A program made the translations under genes and the position numbers. This document shows, piece after piece, positions 16,529 to 25,319 of a DNA stretch of 64,000 nucleotides. Numbering within the stretch: the first letter of the stretch is position 1; each line of letters starts with the position of its first letter. A model generated the notes under the pieces. It was not told where the DNA came from, made no database searches, and saw only the letters and a list, made by a program, of their open reading frames with translations. Source of the stretch: DASUDX01 sp036275365. GTDB taxonomy: Bacteria > Pseudomonadota > Gammaproteobacteria > Nevskiales > Nevskiaceae. The stretch is from NCBI GenBank assembly GCA_036275365.1, contig DASUDX010000063.1, positions 88,177 through 152,176 of the forward strand. Direction: 5' to 3'.

Positions 16529-17790
16529 GGCGATTCGCCCTCGCGGCGGGTGCGGATCCACTCGCTGCCGGGTCCGCGCCGCAGCCGCAGCCCGAGCTTC
16601 CAGAGCACGAACAGCGGCGCGAACAGCAGCACCCCCAGCGCGCCCCAGCCCAGCCCGCTGAGCTGCACCCCGCGCAGCACATGCAGCACGAGGCTGCCCA
16701 GCATCAGTGCCGGCACGGCCAGCAGGGCCGGTGGTGCGCCGGCCAGCGCCACCAGCAGGCCGCCTGCCAGCCCCGCGGCGAGGCTGCCGAGTGCGAGCGT
16801 GCTCAGCGGCGGGATCAGCACTTCCATCGCCGTATCGAAGGCCAGCCGGTTGTGCGCACGCAGGGCGTGGCGCAGCAGCGGCAGGCCGCGCCAGCTGCTG
16901 CCGCCGCGCGAGCGCGAGGGGGCATCCAGCGCCCGTGCCAGCAGCGAGCCCCCGTGCAGGCGGATCATCTGGGCGCGACCACCCTCCCAGCGCTGGCGCT
17001 GGCTGGCCGCCGCGCTGCCGCTGGAGGCCATCTCGCCGTCGACACTGGCCTCGTCGGCGTAGTGCACGCGCACCCCGGCGGCGGCCAGGCGGATGGCGTA
17101 CTCCAGATCCTCGACCAGGGAATAGGCCTGGTGCGGCACCCGTCGCAGCAGCTCGGTGGAAAAGCACATGCCGTTGCCGCGCAGGCCGGCGGACATGCCC
17201 AGCCGCTCGCGGCCCCGCGGCCGCACCCGGTGCATCAGGGCCAGCGCGATGGTGACCAGCCGGGTGCGCCAGCTGGCCTGCGGGTTGAGCACGCCGTAGT
17301 ACGCCTGCACCGCCTGGGCACCCGCCGCGAGGCGAGCGGCGAAGGCCCGCAGCAGATTGGGGCTGACCTCGGAGTCGGCATCCACCACCACCACCGCCTC
17401 GGCCCAGCCCTCGTCGAGCAGGCGGGCATAGGCATGCTGCAGGGCATAGCCCTTGCCGCGCTCGGTCTCGCTGTGGCGCTCCAGCACCTCGGCACCGGCC
17501 GCGCGGGCCAGGGCCGCGGTGTCATCGCTGCAGTTGTCGGCCACTACCCACAGCCGCCACTGCTCGCTCGGCCAGTCGAGCGCCAGCAGGCTCTTGACCG
17601 TGCGTTCGATGCAGGCCGCCTCGTTGTGCGCCGGCACCACCACCACGAAGCGCCGCGGCAGCGCCGCACCCGGGGGCCGCGGCGTGCCGGACAGCACGGT
17701 CAGCAGCAGCAGATAGAGGATGGCCAGCAGCAGGGGCAGGCTCGCCAGCAGATAGAGAACGATCAGCAGCGCGGTCATGGCGGTGGGCAC
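16525..17790 (-). CDS. Membrane-bound family 2 glycosyltransferase with QxxRW motif
   Basis: 421 residues. An N-terminal hydrophobic segment (about 8-34) precedes the GT-A domain starting VVVVPAHNEAACIE, with DADSEVSP as the DxD region, SLVEDLEYAIR as the catalytic acid region and QRQRW as a QxxRW motif. Two or three C-terminal membrane helices follow (about 320-385). The QxxRW motif and flanking membrane helices are typical of GT2 enzymes related to cellulose/hyaluronan synthases, though single-sugar transferases also have them. The gene starts 4 bases after the end of its upstream GT2 neighbour and its stop overlaps the next gene's GTG, giving a three-glycosyltransferase unit. Confidence 0.87.
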   Translation of the reverse strand: MPTAMTALLIVLYLLASLPLLLAILYLLLLTVLSGTPRPPGAALPRRFVVVVPAHNEAACIERTVKSLLALDWPSEQWRLWVVADNCSDDTAALARAAGAEVLERHSETERGKGYALQHAYARLLDEGWAEAVVVVDADSEVSPNLLRAFAARLAAGAQAVQAYYGVLNPQASWRTRLVTIALALMHRVRPRGRERLGMSAGLRGNGMCFSTELLRRVPHQAYSLVEDLEYAIRLAAAGVRVHYADEASVDGEMASSGSAAASQRQRWEGGRAQMIRLHGGSLLARALDAPSRSRGGSSWRGLPLLRHALRAHNRLAFDTAMEVLIPPLSTLALGSLAAGLAGGLLVALAGAPPALLAVPALMLGSLVLHVLRGVQLSGLGWGALGVLLFAPLFVLWKLGLRLRRGPGSEWIRTRREGESP

Positions 17791-17793
17791 TCC

Positions 17794-18726
17794 TCAGGCG
17801 CTGCGCTCGCCCGGGCGCGGCGCGTACTCGCGGTAATGCGCGCCGAACCAGCCACCGAGCTTGCCGGCATTGGCCCAGAGCTTGACCGCCCAGGGGGCGG
17901 CCCGACGCCGGCTCAGCGGCAGCCACAGCAGACAGACGGCCGCGGCGATCAGCAGCTTGACCAGCGCCTCGGCGAGAAACGCCGGCGCCGTCCACGGCCG
18001 GCGCGGCGCGAAGTGGCCGAGCCGGGTGTTGCGGGCATAGTCCTGCCCCCCGCGCAGGGCGCGGCGGCGGATCCAGCGCCAGTTCAGACGCTCGGCGGCC
18101 ACCGGCTCCCAGGCCGCCACGCGGTCGCACCAGACCATGACCGCGCCGGCATGGTGCAGGCGCAGGAAGAACTCGACATCCTCGCCGCCGGTGATGCCCA
18201 GCGCCGGGTCATAGGGGCCCCAGCCCTCGCGGCACTGCGCGCGCACCCGGCTGGCCTTGAGCAGGGCGTTGCCGCCGCCGATGCGGTTGATCGGAAACGG
18301 CCGACCATGGGTATGGCGGGGAGTCGGAAACAGCGCCGGGCTGATCCAGCCCGGGGCATCCTCAGGCAGCCGGTAGAGCACCGGGCCCACCACCACCTCG
18401 GCGCCACCCTCGGCGGCGGTGCTGAGCATGGTGGCAAGCCAGTCTGCCGGTACCCGCTCGTCATCATCGAGGATGCCGATCCACTCGCCGGTGGCATGGG
18501 CGATGGTGCGGTTGCGGGTCAGCGAGATGTTGCGCTCGGGCTGGATGTCGTAGTGCAGGGCGAACGGCCAGTCGCCCTCGGTCCCCGGCCGGCCGCTGCC
18601 GCTGGGGTCGTTGTCGACCACCACCACCTGCTGCGGACGGTGCGTCTGTGCCGCGAGGTCCTGCAGCAGCAGGCGCAGCTGGGCGGCGCGGCGAAAGGTG
18701 CAGATGCAGACGCTGACTTCAGGCAT
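17794..18726 (-). CDS. Family 2 glycosyltransferase
   Basis: 310 residues from the ATG at 18726, chosen because the GT-A fold begins immediately (PEVSVCICTFRRAAQL). A GTG eight codons upstream is possible but adds a non-conserved stretch. DNDPSGSG and GILDDDERVP give the donor and metal-binding positions, and GGEDVEFFLR resembles the acceptor-activating acidic motif. A hydrophobic segment near residues 265-282 suggests membrane attachment. It is the first gene of a run of three GT2 genes on the minus strand, divergent from the GT-B glycosyltransferase at 18801, with an inter-start gap of 74 bases that must carry both promoters. Donor and acceptor are unknown. Confidence 0.85.
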   Translation of the reverse strand: MPEVSVCICTFRRAAQLRLLLQDLAAQTHRPQQVVVVDNDPSGSGRPGTEGDWPFALHYDIQPERNISLTRNRTIAHATGEWIGILDDDERVPADWLATMLSTAAEGGAEVVVGPVLYRLPEDAPGWISPALFPTPRHTHGRPFPINRIGGGNALLKASRVRAQCREGWGPYDPALGITGGEDVEFFLRLHHAGAVMVWCDRVAAWEPVAAERLNWRWIRRRALRGGQDYARNTRLGHFAPRRPWTAPAFLAEALVKLLIAAAVCLLWLPLSRRRAAPWAVKLWANAGKLGGWFGAHYREYAPRPGERSA

Positions 18727-18800
18727 GGCGCTGCCGGTGGCGGGGAACACCTGTCTATCATGCGTCAGACCGGGCGCCGCCTGACGGGTGTGTTTCCACC

Positions 18801-19829
18801 ATGCTGATCCTCGCCGACCCGGCCTTTGCCAACCGTGCGGCCAACCCCTACAACGCCCTGCTCTACCAGGCCCTGCGCGAGCGCGGGGTGCGGGTGGCCG
18901 AGGCGCGCTGGTGGGTGCCGGCGCGCGGTGCGCGGATCTGGCATCTGCACTGGCCCGAGGCCTTCCTCAGCCATCCGCGTGCGCTGGGCTGCGTGAAGGA
19001 GCTGGTGCTGCTGCTGGCGCGGCTGCTGCGCATCCGCCTGCAGGGCCTGCGGCTGGTGTGGACGGTGCACAACCTGCATCCGCACGAGATCCGCCGGCCC
19101 CGGCTGACCGCCTGGTTCTATCGCCACTTCCCGGCCTGCTGCGATGGCCTGGTGTTCCTCTCCGAGGCCACCCGCGAGGCGGCGCTCACCGCCCATCCCG
19201 CCCTGCGCGGCAAGCCCTCGGTGGTCATCGCCCACGGGCATTACCGCTCGGTCTATCCGGCTCCGCCGAGCCGCCGCGAGGCGCGCGCCGCGCTGGGCAT
19301 CGGCGAGGACGAGAAGGTCCTGCTGTTCTTCGGTCTGGTGCGTCCGTACAAGAATGTGCCGCGGCTGATCGAGTGCTTTCGCCGCGCCACCCTCGGACCG
19401 GCGCGGCTGATCGTGGCCGGACGCCTGCTCGATCCGGCGCTGCGGCCCGTGCTGCTCGCCGCGGCGGACGGGGATCCGCGCATCCGGCTGGACCTGCAGG
19501 CGCAGGACGAGCCGGCCCTGCAGCGCTACTTCGCGGCGGCGGATGCGGTGGCCCTGCCCTTTCTGGAGATCGCCAACTCCGGCAGCGCCCTGCTGGCCCT
19601 CTCGCTGGACCGTCCGGTGCTGGCGCCGGCGCGCGGCTCGCTGGTGGGTCTGAGTGCCGCGGTGGGGGCGGACTGGCTGCGACTCTACGAGGGCGAGCTG
19701 CAGCCCGCGCATCTGCAGAGCCTGCTGCAGACGCCGCCGCCGGCCGGGCGTCCGGATCTGTCCTCCCTGGACTGGCCGCGGCTGGCCGATCGCACGCTGG
19801 CCTTCTATGAGCAGCTACTCGGCCGCTGA
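18801..19829 (+). CDS. GT-B fold glycosyltransferase (GT4-like)
   Basis: 342 residues. The N-terminal half holds WHLHWPEAF and VWTVHNLHPHE segments, as in EPS glycosyltransferases of the GT-B type. The C-terminal half has LLFFGLVRPYKNVPRLIE, the start of the nucleotide-sugar domain of GT4 enzymes, and a FLEIANSGSALLALSL stretch at the usual donor-binding E-x7-E position, partly degenerate. It has no membrane helix. The 3' end overlaps the start of the second flippase by 23 bases, so these two genes form one unit. Predicted cytoplasmic addition of a sugar to the lipid-linked repeat unit; specificity is unknown. Confidence 0.85.
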   Translation: MLILADPAFANRAANPYNALLYQALRERGVRVAEARWWVPARGARIWHLHWPEAFLSHPRALGCVKELVLLLARLLRIRLQGLRLVWTVHNLHPHEIRRPRLTAWFYRHFPACCDGLVFLSEATREAALTAHPALRGKPSVVIAHGHYRSVYPAPPSRREARAALGIGEDEKVLLFFGLVRPYKNVPRLIECFRRATLGPARLIVAGRLLDPALRPVLLAAADGDPRIRLDLQAQDEPALQRYFAAADAVALPFLEIANSGSALLALSLDRPVLAPARGSLVGLSAAVGADWLRLYEGELQPAHLQSLLQTPPPAGRPDLSSLDWPRLADRTLAFYEQLLGR

Positions 19830-21252
19830 GCTGGCCGGGGCCGCGCGCTGGACCGCGCTGGCGGCCCTGGTGCGCGCCCTGGCCCAGGTGATCCAGCTGG
19901 TGGTGCTGGCGCGCCTGTTCGCCGGGCCGGATCTGGGCCTGGTGGTGCTGGTGTTCGCCCTGCACGGCACCGCCCAGTGGTTCGCCGATATCGGCATCGG
20001 CAATCTGGTGATGCACCGCCAGACGCTCGACCACGAGGAACTGGCGGCGGTGCGCGGCCTCGCCCTGCTGGCCGGTGCGGTGCCCAGCCTGGGCCTGATC
20101 GCGCTGGCCGCGCCGCTGGCCACGCTCTACCAGGACCCGCGCCTGCTGCTGATGGTGCCGCTGGCCGGACTTGCCTTTGTGTTCAACGCGCTCTGGCAGC
20201 TGCGGCGGGCCCTGCTGGAGAAGCAGTCGGCCTTCGGCCAGGTGGCGCGGGTGGAGATCGCCGCCCTGCTGCTGACCCAGCTCGCCCTGGTGCTCACCGC
20301 GCTGTCCACCGGCAGCGTCTACGCCGTGCTGATCGCACCGCTCGGCATGAGCCTGCTGATGAGCGCCGGCCTGCTGCTGCCCTGGCGTCGCGAGGACTGG
20401 CGTTTCCGCTTCGACCGCGAGGCGCTGCGCCCGCACTGGGCCTACACCCGCCACAACCTCGGCTTCAATCTCGCCAACGGCCTCGCCCTGCATGCCGATG
20501 TGCTGATCGGCGGCCAGCGGCTGGCGCCGGCCGATCTCGGCGGACACGGCGTGGCCAAGGACCTGCACCTGAAGATCGGCTGGGTGCTCAATCCGGTGGT
20601 CACCCGCATCACCACCCCGCTGTTCGGCCGCCTGCAGGGGCAGCGCGAGGCGCTGGCGCGGATTTACCGCGGCAGCCTGAAGATCAGCGCCGCCCTGCAT
20701 GCACCGGTCTATGCCTCGCTGATCGCCTTCAGCGCCGAGTGGTCGCGGCTGCTGTTCGGGCCGGGGCTGCAGGCCTATCAGACCTCCTTCATCCTGCTCG
20801 GCGTCTGGGGCCTGCTGCGCGCGCTGGGCGCCCCCTCGGGCGGGCTGGTGTTCGCCCTCGGCGAGACGCGCCGGGCCTGGCACTGGAGCCTGGGCTCGCT
20901 GCTGCTGTTCGGGCTCGCCGCCGCGCTCGGCAGCGCCCACGGCGTCACCGGGCTGGGCCTCGCCCTGCTGCTGGCGATGGCCCTGCAGCAGATCTGGCCG
21001 GTGTGGGCGGTGCTGGTCCATCCGCTCACCGGGCTGGGCTACCGCGCCTATCTGGGCGCCCCGCTCCCGGCGCTGCTCAGCGCGCTGCTCAGCTTCGGTG
21101 GCATGGCCTGGTGGCGCGGCGGTGCCGGGGACTCGGCGCTGGGGCTGATCGCGCTGCAGATGCTGGCCGGGCTGGTCTATCTGGCCCTGCTCTTCAGCCT
21201 CGATGGCGAGCTGCGCGGGCAGGCCCGGCGTCTGCTGCAGCGCCCGACCTGA
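19807..21252 (+). CDS. MOP-family polysaccharide flippase (Wzx-like), second copy
   Basis: 481 residues from the ATG at 19807, 23 bases inside the preceding glycosyltransferase gene. The frame is open further upstream, but that part is out-of-frame shadow of the neighbour. About 12-14 hydrophobic helices are spread over the length, with an early AGAARWTALAALVRALAQ segment and a mid-protein HADVLIGGQRL stretch, typical of polysaccharide flippases of the MOP superfamily. It would flip lipid-linked glycan across the inner membrane. It is unlike the flippase at 14355 in length and loops, so this is not a recent duplication. The gene ends 9 bases before the convergent SGNH-like gene. Confidence 0.78.
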   Translation: MSSYSAAELAGAARWTALAALVRALAQVIQLVVLARLFAGPDLGLVVLVFALHGTAQWFADIGIGNLVMHRQTLDHEELAAVRGLALLAGAVPSLGLIALAAPLATLYQDPRLLLMVPLAGLAFVFNALWQLRRALLEKQSAFGQVARVEIAALLLTQLALVLTALSTGSVYAVLIAPLGMSLLMSAGLLLPWRREDWRFRFDREALRPHWAYTRHNLGFNLANGLALHADVLIGGQRLAPADLGGHGVAKDLHLKIGWVLNPVVTRITTPLFGRLQGQREALARIYRGSLKISAALHAPVYASLIAFSAEWSRLLFGPGLQAYQTSFILLGVWGLLRALGAPSGGLVFALGETRRAWHWSLGSLLLFGLAAALGSAHGVTGLGLALLLAMALQQIWPVWAVLVHPLTGLGYRAYLGAPLPALLSALLSFGGMAWWRGGAGDSALGLIALQMLAGLVYLALLFSLDGELRGQARRLLQRPT

Positions 21253-21261
21253 GCGCGCCGC

Positions 21262-22272
21262 TCAGGGCAGCAGCTCGGGTCGTCCCTGGGCCTGCAGATA
21301 GGCGGCCAGCCGGGTCCGGATCTCGCGGCGGTAATCGGCCAGGGTCAGGGGCTTCACCGCCAGCGCCAGATCCTGGCGGCGTCCCATCAGCTGGTCGGCC
21401 ACCGCGAGGTTGGCGGCGGGCGAGAAGTGGCTGCCGTCATAGCTCACCGCCGGATCGAGGGTGAGCGGGCTGGGCAGGGCGAAGTCGTGGAGGGCATCGA
21501 GCCCGCCGGCCACCTGGTGGTAGGCCTCGAGCACACAGTCCAGCACGCCGCGCGAGGCCAGCTGGCTGGCCTGGGCCCAGGGCGTCATCGGCGGCACCCA
21601 GCCGATCAGCCGCGCCTGTGGAAACAGACGACGCAGCTCGGCGAAGCGGGCCACCGCGCCGGGATCGCAGCGCAGATCGGCCTCGTCGCGCAGCTCGACC
21701 GCGGCATAGCGCCGGCCCGGAAACTCGCGCAGCTCGAAGTCGCGGTCGTAGTAGGTGTGCGGATCGGGCGAGACCCCGGCCAGGGTCATCAGCGAGAACA
21801 GCAGCACATCGGCCGAGACATAGGCCTGCCAGAAGCCCGGGGTGGCGGCGACCACCGGCTGGCTGCGCCGCTCGGTCTCCTGCTTGTGGAGGAAGTTGAA
21901 GTCATCGACGCTGACATAGACCGTGGCCGGGCGCAGGCCGAGGGCCGTCGCCTGCCGTCCATAGGCGAGAAACTCCGGCAGCTCGGCACCCTTGAGCGCG
22001 AGGTTGAAGCAGCGCTGCGGGGTGAGCCGGCGCGGCGACAGCGCGGTGGCACGCGAGCTGCCGAGAATCAGGCAGTCATAGGCCTCGGGCGGGGTCTCGC
22101 GCGCCAGCCGGTTGAGCTTGCCGATGCGCTCGTTGAAGGTGAAGTTGACCTCGCTCAGCCGGTTGCCGCCGCCGTACCAGAGCGGATCGATCAGCCGGTT
22201 GAGCAGGGTGGCCGAGCCGAGCAGGCCGGACAGCGTCAGCAGCAGGGGCCAGAACGGGAAGCGCGACGCCAT
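21262..22272 (-). CDS. SGNH-like (AlgJ/DltD-type) acetylation partner protein
   Basis: 336 residues with one N-terminal membrane anchor (about residues 6-26) and a periplasmic SGNH-like domain. The block-I serine motif appears as LILGSSRAT and the C-terminal Asp/His block as DGSHFSPAANL, both in the order found in SGNH hydrolases and in alginate/peptidoglycan O-acetyl transfer proteins. It starts 3 bases after the MBOAT gene. MBOAT plus SGNH-like pairs transfer acetyl groups from the cytoplasm to periplasmic polysaccharide. I therefore predict O-acetylation of the exopolysaccharide made by this locus; a deacetylase role is the alternative. Confidence 0.75.
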   Translation of the reverse strand: MASRFPFWPLLLTLSGLLGSATLLNRLIDPLWYGGGNRLSEVNFTFNERIGKLNRLARETPPEAYDCLILGSSRATALSPRRLTPQRCFNLALKGAELPEFLAYGRQATALGLRPATVYVSVDDFNFLHKQETERRSQPVVAATPGFWQAYVSADVLLFSLMTLAGVSPDPHTYYDRDFELREFPGRRYAAVELRDEADLRCDPGAVARFAELRRLFPQARLIGWVPPMTPWAQASQLASRGVLDCVLEAYHQVAGGLDALHDFALPSPLTLDPAVSYDGSHFSPAANLAVADQLMGRRQDLALAVKPLTLADYRREIRTRLAAYLQAQGRPELLP

Positions 22273-22275
22273 GGC

Positions 22276-23850
22276 TCAGAACTGGAAGTAGATGAACTCG
22301 CTGACGCGGGTGAAGCAGAGGAAGCAGATGGCGGCGAGCGCGCCCACCGCCGCACTCCAGCGCCAGTCCGGCTGCCAGCGGGCGCGCAGCAGCAGGCGCT
22401 GCAGCCGCGGCGGGGACGGCTCGGCGGGAACGCCGAGCGCCGGTGACCAGCGGCCCAGCCACTGCTGGGAGTTGGGCGTGAACAGGGCGATGCCCAGCAG
22501 CAGCCCGATGCCGCCGATCGAATACTTCTGCGGGATGCCGACATTGGCGGTGAAGCCATCGAAGCTGACGCCGGCCTCGCGCAGGAAGCCCAGCGGGCCG
22601 GCCAGGAAGTTGGGCAGCTGCAGGCCGTTGAGGCCGGCCATCGAGGCCAGCATGGCGCCGGCCGTCTCCAGCGAGCTGGCGCGGAACAGCACCCAGGCCA
22701 CCACCACGGCGAGAAAGGTCAGCAGCCAGGCCAGCACCCGCGGCAGCTGCCAGCGGCGGCCGACGCCGTCCGGGCCGGTGGTCCAGCGCGTCCACAGCTG
22801 GTTGATCACCAGGTACAGCCCGTGCAGGCCGCCCCAGGCGATGAAGGTCCAGCCCGCCCCGTGCCAGAGCCCGCCCAGCAGCATGGTCAGGAACAGGTTC
22901 AGGTAGCGCCTTGCCTCGCCGCGGCGATTGCCGCCCAGCGCGATGTAGAGGTAGTCGCGCAGAAAGGCCGACAGCGTCATGTGCCAGCGCCGCCAGAATT
23001 CCTGGATCGACAGCGCCTGGTAGGGCGAGTGGAAGTTGGTGGCGAAGCGGATGCCGAACAGGCAGGCGAGGCCGATCGCCATGTCCGAATACCCCGAGAA
23101 ATCGAAGTAGAGCTGGCAGGTGTAGGCCAGTGCGCCCACCCAGGCCTCGGTGAAGGTCAGCGTGACGCCCTCGGCGGCGGCGTTGAAGGCGAGGTTGGCA
23201 TAGGGGGCGATGGAGTCCGCAAACACCATCTTCTTGAACAGGCCGATGAAGAACAGGCTCAGTCCCAGCCCGAAGCGGTTGCGCTCGAAGCGGAACACCG
23301 AGGGCTCGCGGAACTGCGGCAGCACATCCTGGTAGCGCACGATCGGCCCGGCGATCAGATGCGGGAAGAAGGTCACCACCAGGGCGTAGTCGAGCGGCGC
23401 GCAGGCGGCCACCCGGCCGCGGTGGCCATCGACCAGATAGCTGATCTGCTGGAAGGTGAAGAAGGAGATCGCCAGCGGCAGCACGATGGGGCCGAGCTGC
23501 CAGTCGGCGCCCACCAGCGCACCGGCGCTCTCGGCAAAGAAGGTGGCGTACTTGAACCAGCCGAGCAGGCCGAGATTGACCGCGATGCCGGCGATCAGGC
23601 CGCGCCGGTCCGGCTGGCCGGCGGCGGTGCGCCGGATCAGATGCTGGGACAGCCGGTAGTTGAACAGCAGCGAGAAGCCCAGCAGCAGCAGGTTCTCCAC
23701 CTCCCACCAGGCGTAGAAGACCAGCGAGGCCGCCACCAGCCAGAGCATGGCCAGCTTGCGCTCGGGTGGGGTCTCGCGGGCCAGCCAGAAGAAGCCGGCC
23801 AGGGTCAGCGGCAGGAAGCCGAACAGGAAGACCGGCGAGTTGAACAGCAC
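22276..23850 (-). CDS. MBOAT family O-acyltransferase (AlgI-like)
   Basis: 524 residues from a GTG at 23850; 12 bases separate it from the upstream WecG-like gene. About 10-12 membrane helices are visible. Characteristic segments are LVASLVFYAWW-like helices at the N-terminus, YFDFSGYSDMAIG, HSPYQALSIQEFWRRWH and the active-site region GGLWHGAGWTFIAWGGLHG, where the WHG histidine is catalytic in the family. MBOAT proteins of the AlgI group move acetyl from a cytoplasmic donor through the membrane to a periplasmic partner, here most likely the SGNH-like protein encoded 3 bases downstream. The substrate is inferred to be the EPS repeat unit or polymer. Confidence 0.92.
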   Translation of the reverse strand: MLFNSPVFLFGFLPLTLAGFFWLARETPPERKLAMLWLVAASLVFYAWWEVENLLLLGFSLLFNYRLSQHLIRRTAAGQPDRRGLIAGIAVNLGLLGWFKYATFFAESAGALVGADWQLGPIVLPLAISFFTFQQISYLVDGHRGRVAACAPLDYALVVTFFPHLIAGPIVRYQDVLPQFREPSVFRFERNRFGLGLSLFFIGLFKKMVFADSIAPYANLAFNAAAEGVTLTFTEAWVGALAYTCQLYFDFSGYSDMAIGLACLFGIRFATNFHSPYQALSIQEFWRRWHMTLSAFLRDYLYIALGGNRRGEARRYLNLFLTMLLGGLWHGAGWTFIAWGGLHGLYLVINQLWTRWTTGPDGVGRRWQLPRVLAWLLTFLAVVVAWVLFRASSLETAGAMLASMAGLNGLQLPNFLAGPLGFLREAGVSFDGFTANVGIPQKYSIGGIGLLLGIALFTPNSQQWLGRWSPALGVPAEPSPPRLQRLLLRARWQPDWRWSAAVGALAAICFLCFTRVSEFIYFQF

Positions 23851-23862
23851 GCCGCGGTCGCT

Positions 23863-24621
23863 TCAGAACGGCGAGCGGTAGGTGCCGCGCTTCTGCTGCC
23901 AGAGCAGGCGGAAGAAGGGCAGATCGTCGACCAGATAGCGGCGCACCAGCCGCTTGGGCTCGGAGAGCATGCGGAACAGCCATTCGAGGCCGAGATCGCT
24001 CATCCAGCGCGGTGCCCGCGGCTTGACCCCGGCCTCGAAATCGAAGGTGGCGCCGATGCACAGGTACAGCCGCACGCCGGGCATCTGGTCGCGCCAGGCC
24101 GCCACCCATTTCTCCTGCTTGGGGCAGCCCACACCGATCGCCAGCACGCTGCAGCCGGAGGCATTGATCAGCTCGACGATGCGCCGCGACTCCTCGCGGT
24201 TGTACTCGAAGCCGAAGCTGGGTGAGTGGGCATGGCTGATGATCTCGCGGCCGACCCGCCCGTTCACCACCTCGGCGGCGCGCGCTGCCACCCCCGGGGC
24301 CGAGCCGAGCGCGAACACCCGCAGCGCCGGATTGCTGGCGTGATGCGCGCAGAACTCGCCGAAGAAATCGGAGCCGGAGATGCGCTCCTTGATCGGCGTG
24401 CCGAGGAAGCGCGAGGCCAGCACCAGAATCTGCGAATCGCAGACCCGCCACTCGGCGTTCTCGACGATCTGATGGAGCGAGCGGTCGTGCTGCAGCTTCA
24501 TCAGTACATCGGTGTTGGGATTGATGAAGACGCCCTCGGTCAGCCGCTCCAGCAGCTCGGCTCGGGTGAGGTTGTGCAGGCGCAGATTGAGCAGCTGCAC
24601 CTCGGGCGGATAGGCGGTCAT
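23863..24621 (-). CDS. WecG/TagA/CpsF family glycosyltransferase
   Basis: 252 residues, normal for the family. NTDVLMKLQHD near residue 37 supplies the catalytic Asp region, and the family's GVGCPKQEKW signature lies near residue 163, with a preceding nucleotide-binding VFALGSAPGV segment. The C-terminus, basic and amphipathic (EPKRLVRRYLVDDLPFF), is the expected membrane-docking appendage. Members add N-acetylmannosaminuronic acid or a hexose to undecaprenyl-linked acceptors. It overlaps the upstream hddC gene by 4 bases (ATGA) and belongs to the long minus-strand unit running from hddA to the SGNH gene. Which sugar is added cannot be read from the sequence. Confidence 0.9.
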   Translation of the reverse strand: MTAYPPEVQLLNLRLHNLTRAELLERLTEGVFINPNTDVLMKLQHDRSLHQIVENAEWRVCDSQILVLASRFLGTPIKERISGSDFFGEFCAHHASNPALRVFALGSAPGVAARAAEVVNGRVGREIISHAHSPSFGFEYNREESRRIVELINASGCSVLAIGVGCPKQEKWVAAWRDQMPGVRLYLCIGATFDFEAGVKPRAPRWMSDLGLEWLFRMLSEPKRLVRRYLVDDLPFFRLLWQQKRGTYRSPF

Positions 24622-25319
24622 GTCAGGTGGAACAGGGTCTGGGCGCGGGCGAATTCGCTGGGGATGCCGATGTCGATGAAGCTGGCCGGGCTGATGTGGC
24701 CGGCGATCGCCGCCTGACCGACGCTCGCCTGCATCAGCTCGGTCTCGAAGGAGAAGCGTGGCTGGGCCGGGGCGCGTTCCAGCAGCCGGCGCTCCATCAG
24801 GTAGACCCCGGCATTGATCAGCCCCGGGCCGCGGCTGGCCTGCTTCTCGCGGAAGGCGCGGACCCAGCCCTGGTCATCCAGGCTCACCGCACCGAAGCGG
24901 TCGCTGTCAGCGACCTCGGTCAGGGTCAGGGTCAGCTCGGCGGCCTGGGCCTCGTGGCAGGCCTGCAGGGCGGCCAGATCCACCGGGCAGTGGGTATCGC
25001 CGTTGAGCACGAAGGCGCGGGCGAAGCCGGCCTGCTCGAAGGCCTGGCGGATCGCCCCGCCGGTGCCGAGCGGCTCGCTCTCCACCGAGTAGCTCAGGGC
25101 GAGCCCCCGGAAGCGGTCGCCGAAGTGGCGGATGATCACCTCGCGCAGATGGCCCACCGCCAGCACCACCTGGCGCACGCCCTGGCCCTCGAGATGGGCC
25201 AGCAGGTATTCGAGGAAGGGGCGGCCGTTGACCGGTGCCATCGGCTTGGGCACATCGCGCACCACGCTGGCCAGCCGCGTGCCGAGACCGCCGGCCAGCA
25301 CCACCGCCGGCGGACGCAT
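24618..25319 (-). CDS. hddC: D-glycero-D-manno-heptose 1-phosphate guanylyltransferase-type nucleotidyltransferase
   Basis: 233 residues from the ATG at 25319, whose A is shared with the TGA of gmhA (TGATG). Longer versions of the frame lie inside gmhA. The protein opens with the nucleotidyltransferase signature VLAGGLGTRL, then VPKPMAPVNGRPFLEYLL, and has the metal-binding LNGDTHCPVD. This short, single-domain form next to gmhA and a GHMP heptokinase is the HddC arrangement, making GDP-D-glycero-alpha-D-manno-heptose for surface glycans. A glucose- or mannose-1-phosphate nucleotidyltransferase would look similar; the neighbours decide the call. Cytoplasmic. Confidence 0.82.
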   Translation of the reverse strand: MRPPAVVLAGGLGTRLASVVRDVPKPMAPVNGRPFLEYLLAHLEGQGVRQVVLAVGHLREVIIRHFGDRFRGLALSYSVESEPLGTGGAIRQAFEQAGFARAFVLNGDTHCPVDLAALQACHEAQAAELTLTLTEVADSDRFGAVSLDDQGWVRAFREKQASRGPGLINAGVYLMERRLLERAPAQPRFSFETELMQASVGQAAIAGHISPASFIDIGIPSEFARAQTLFHLT

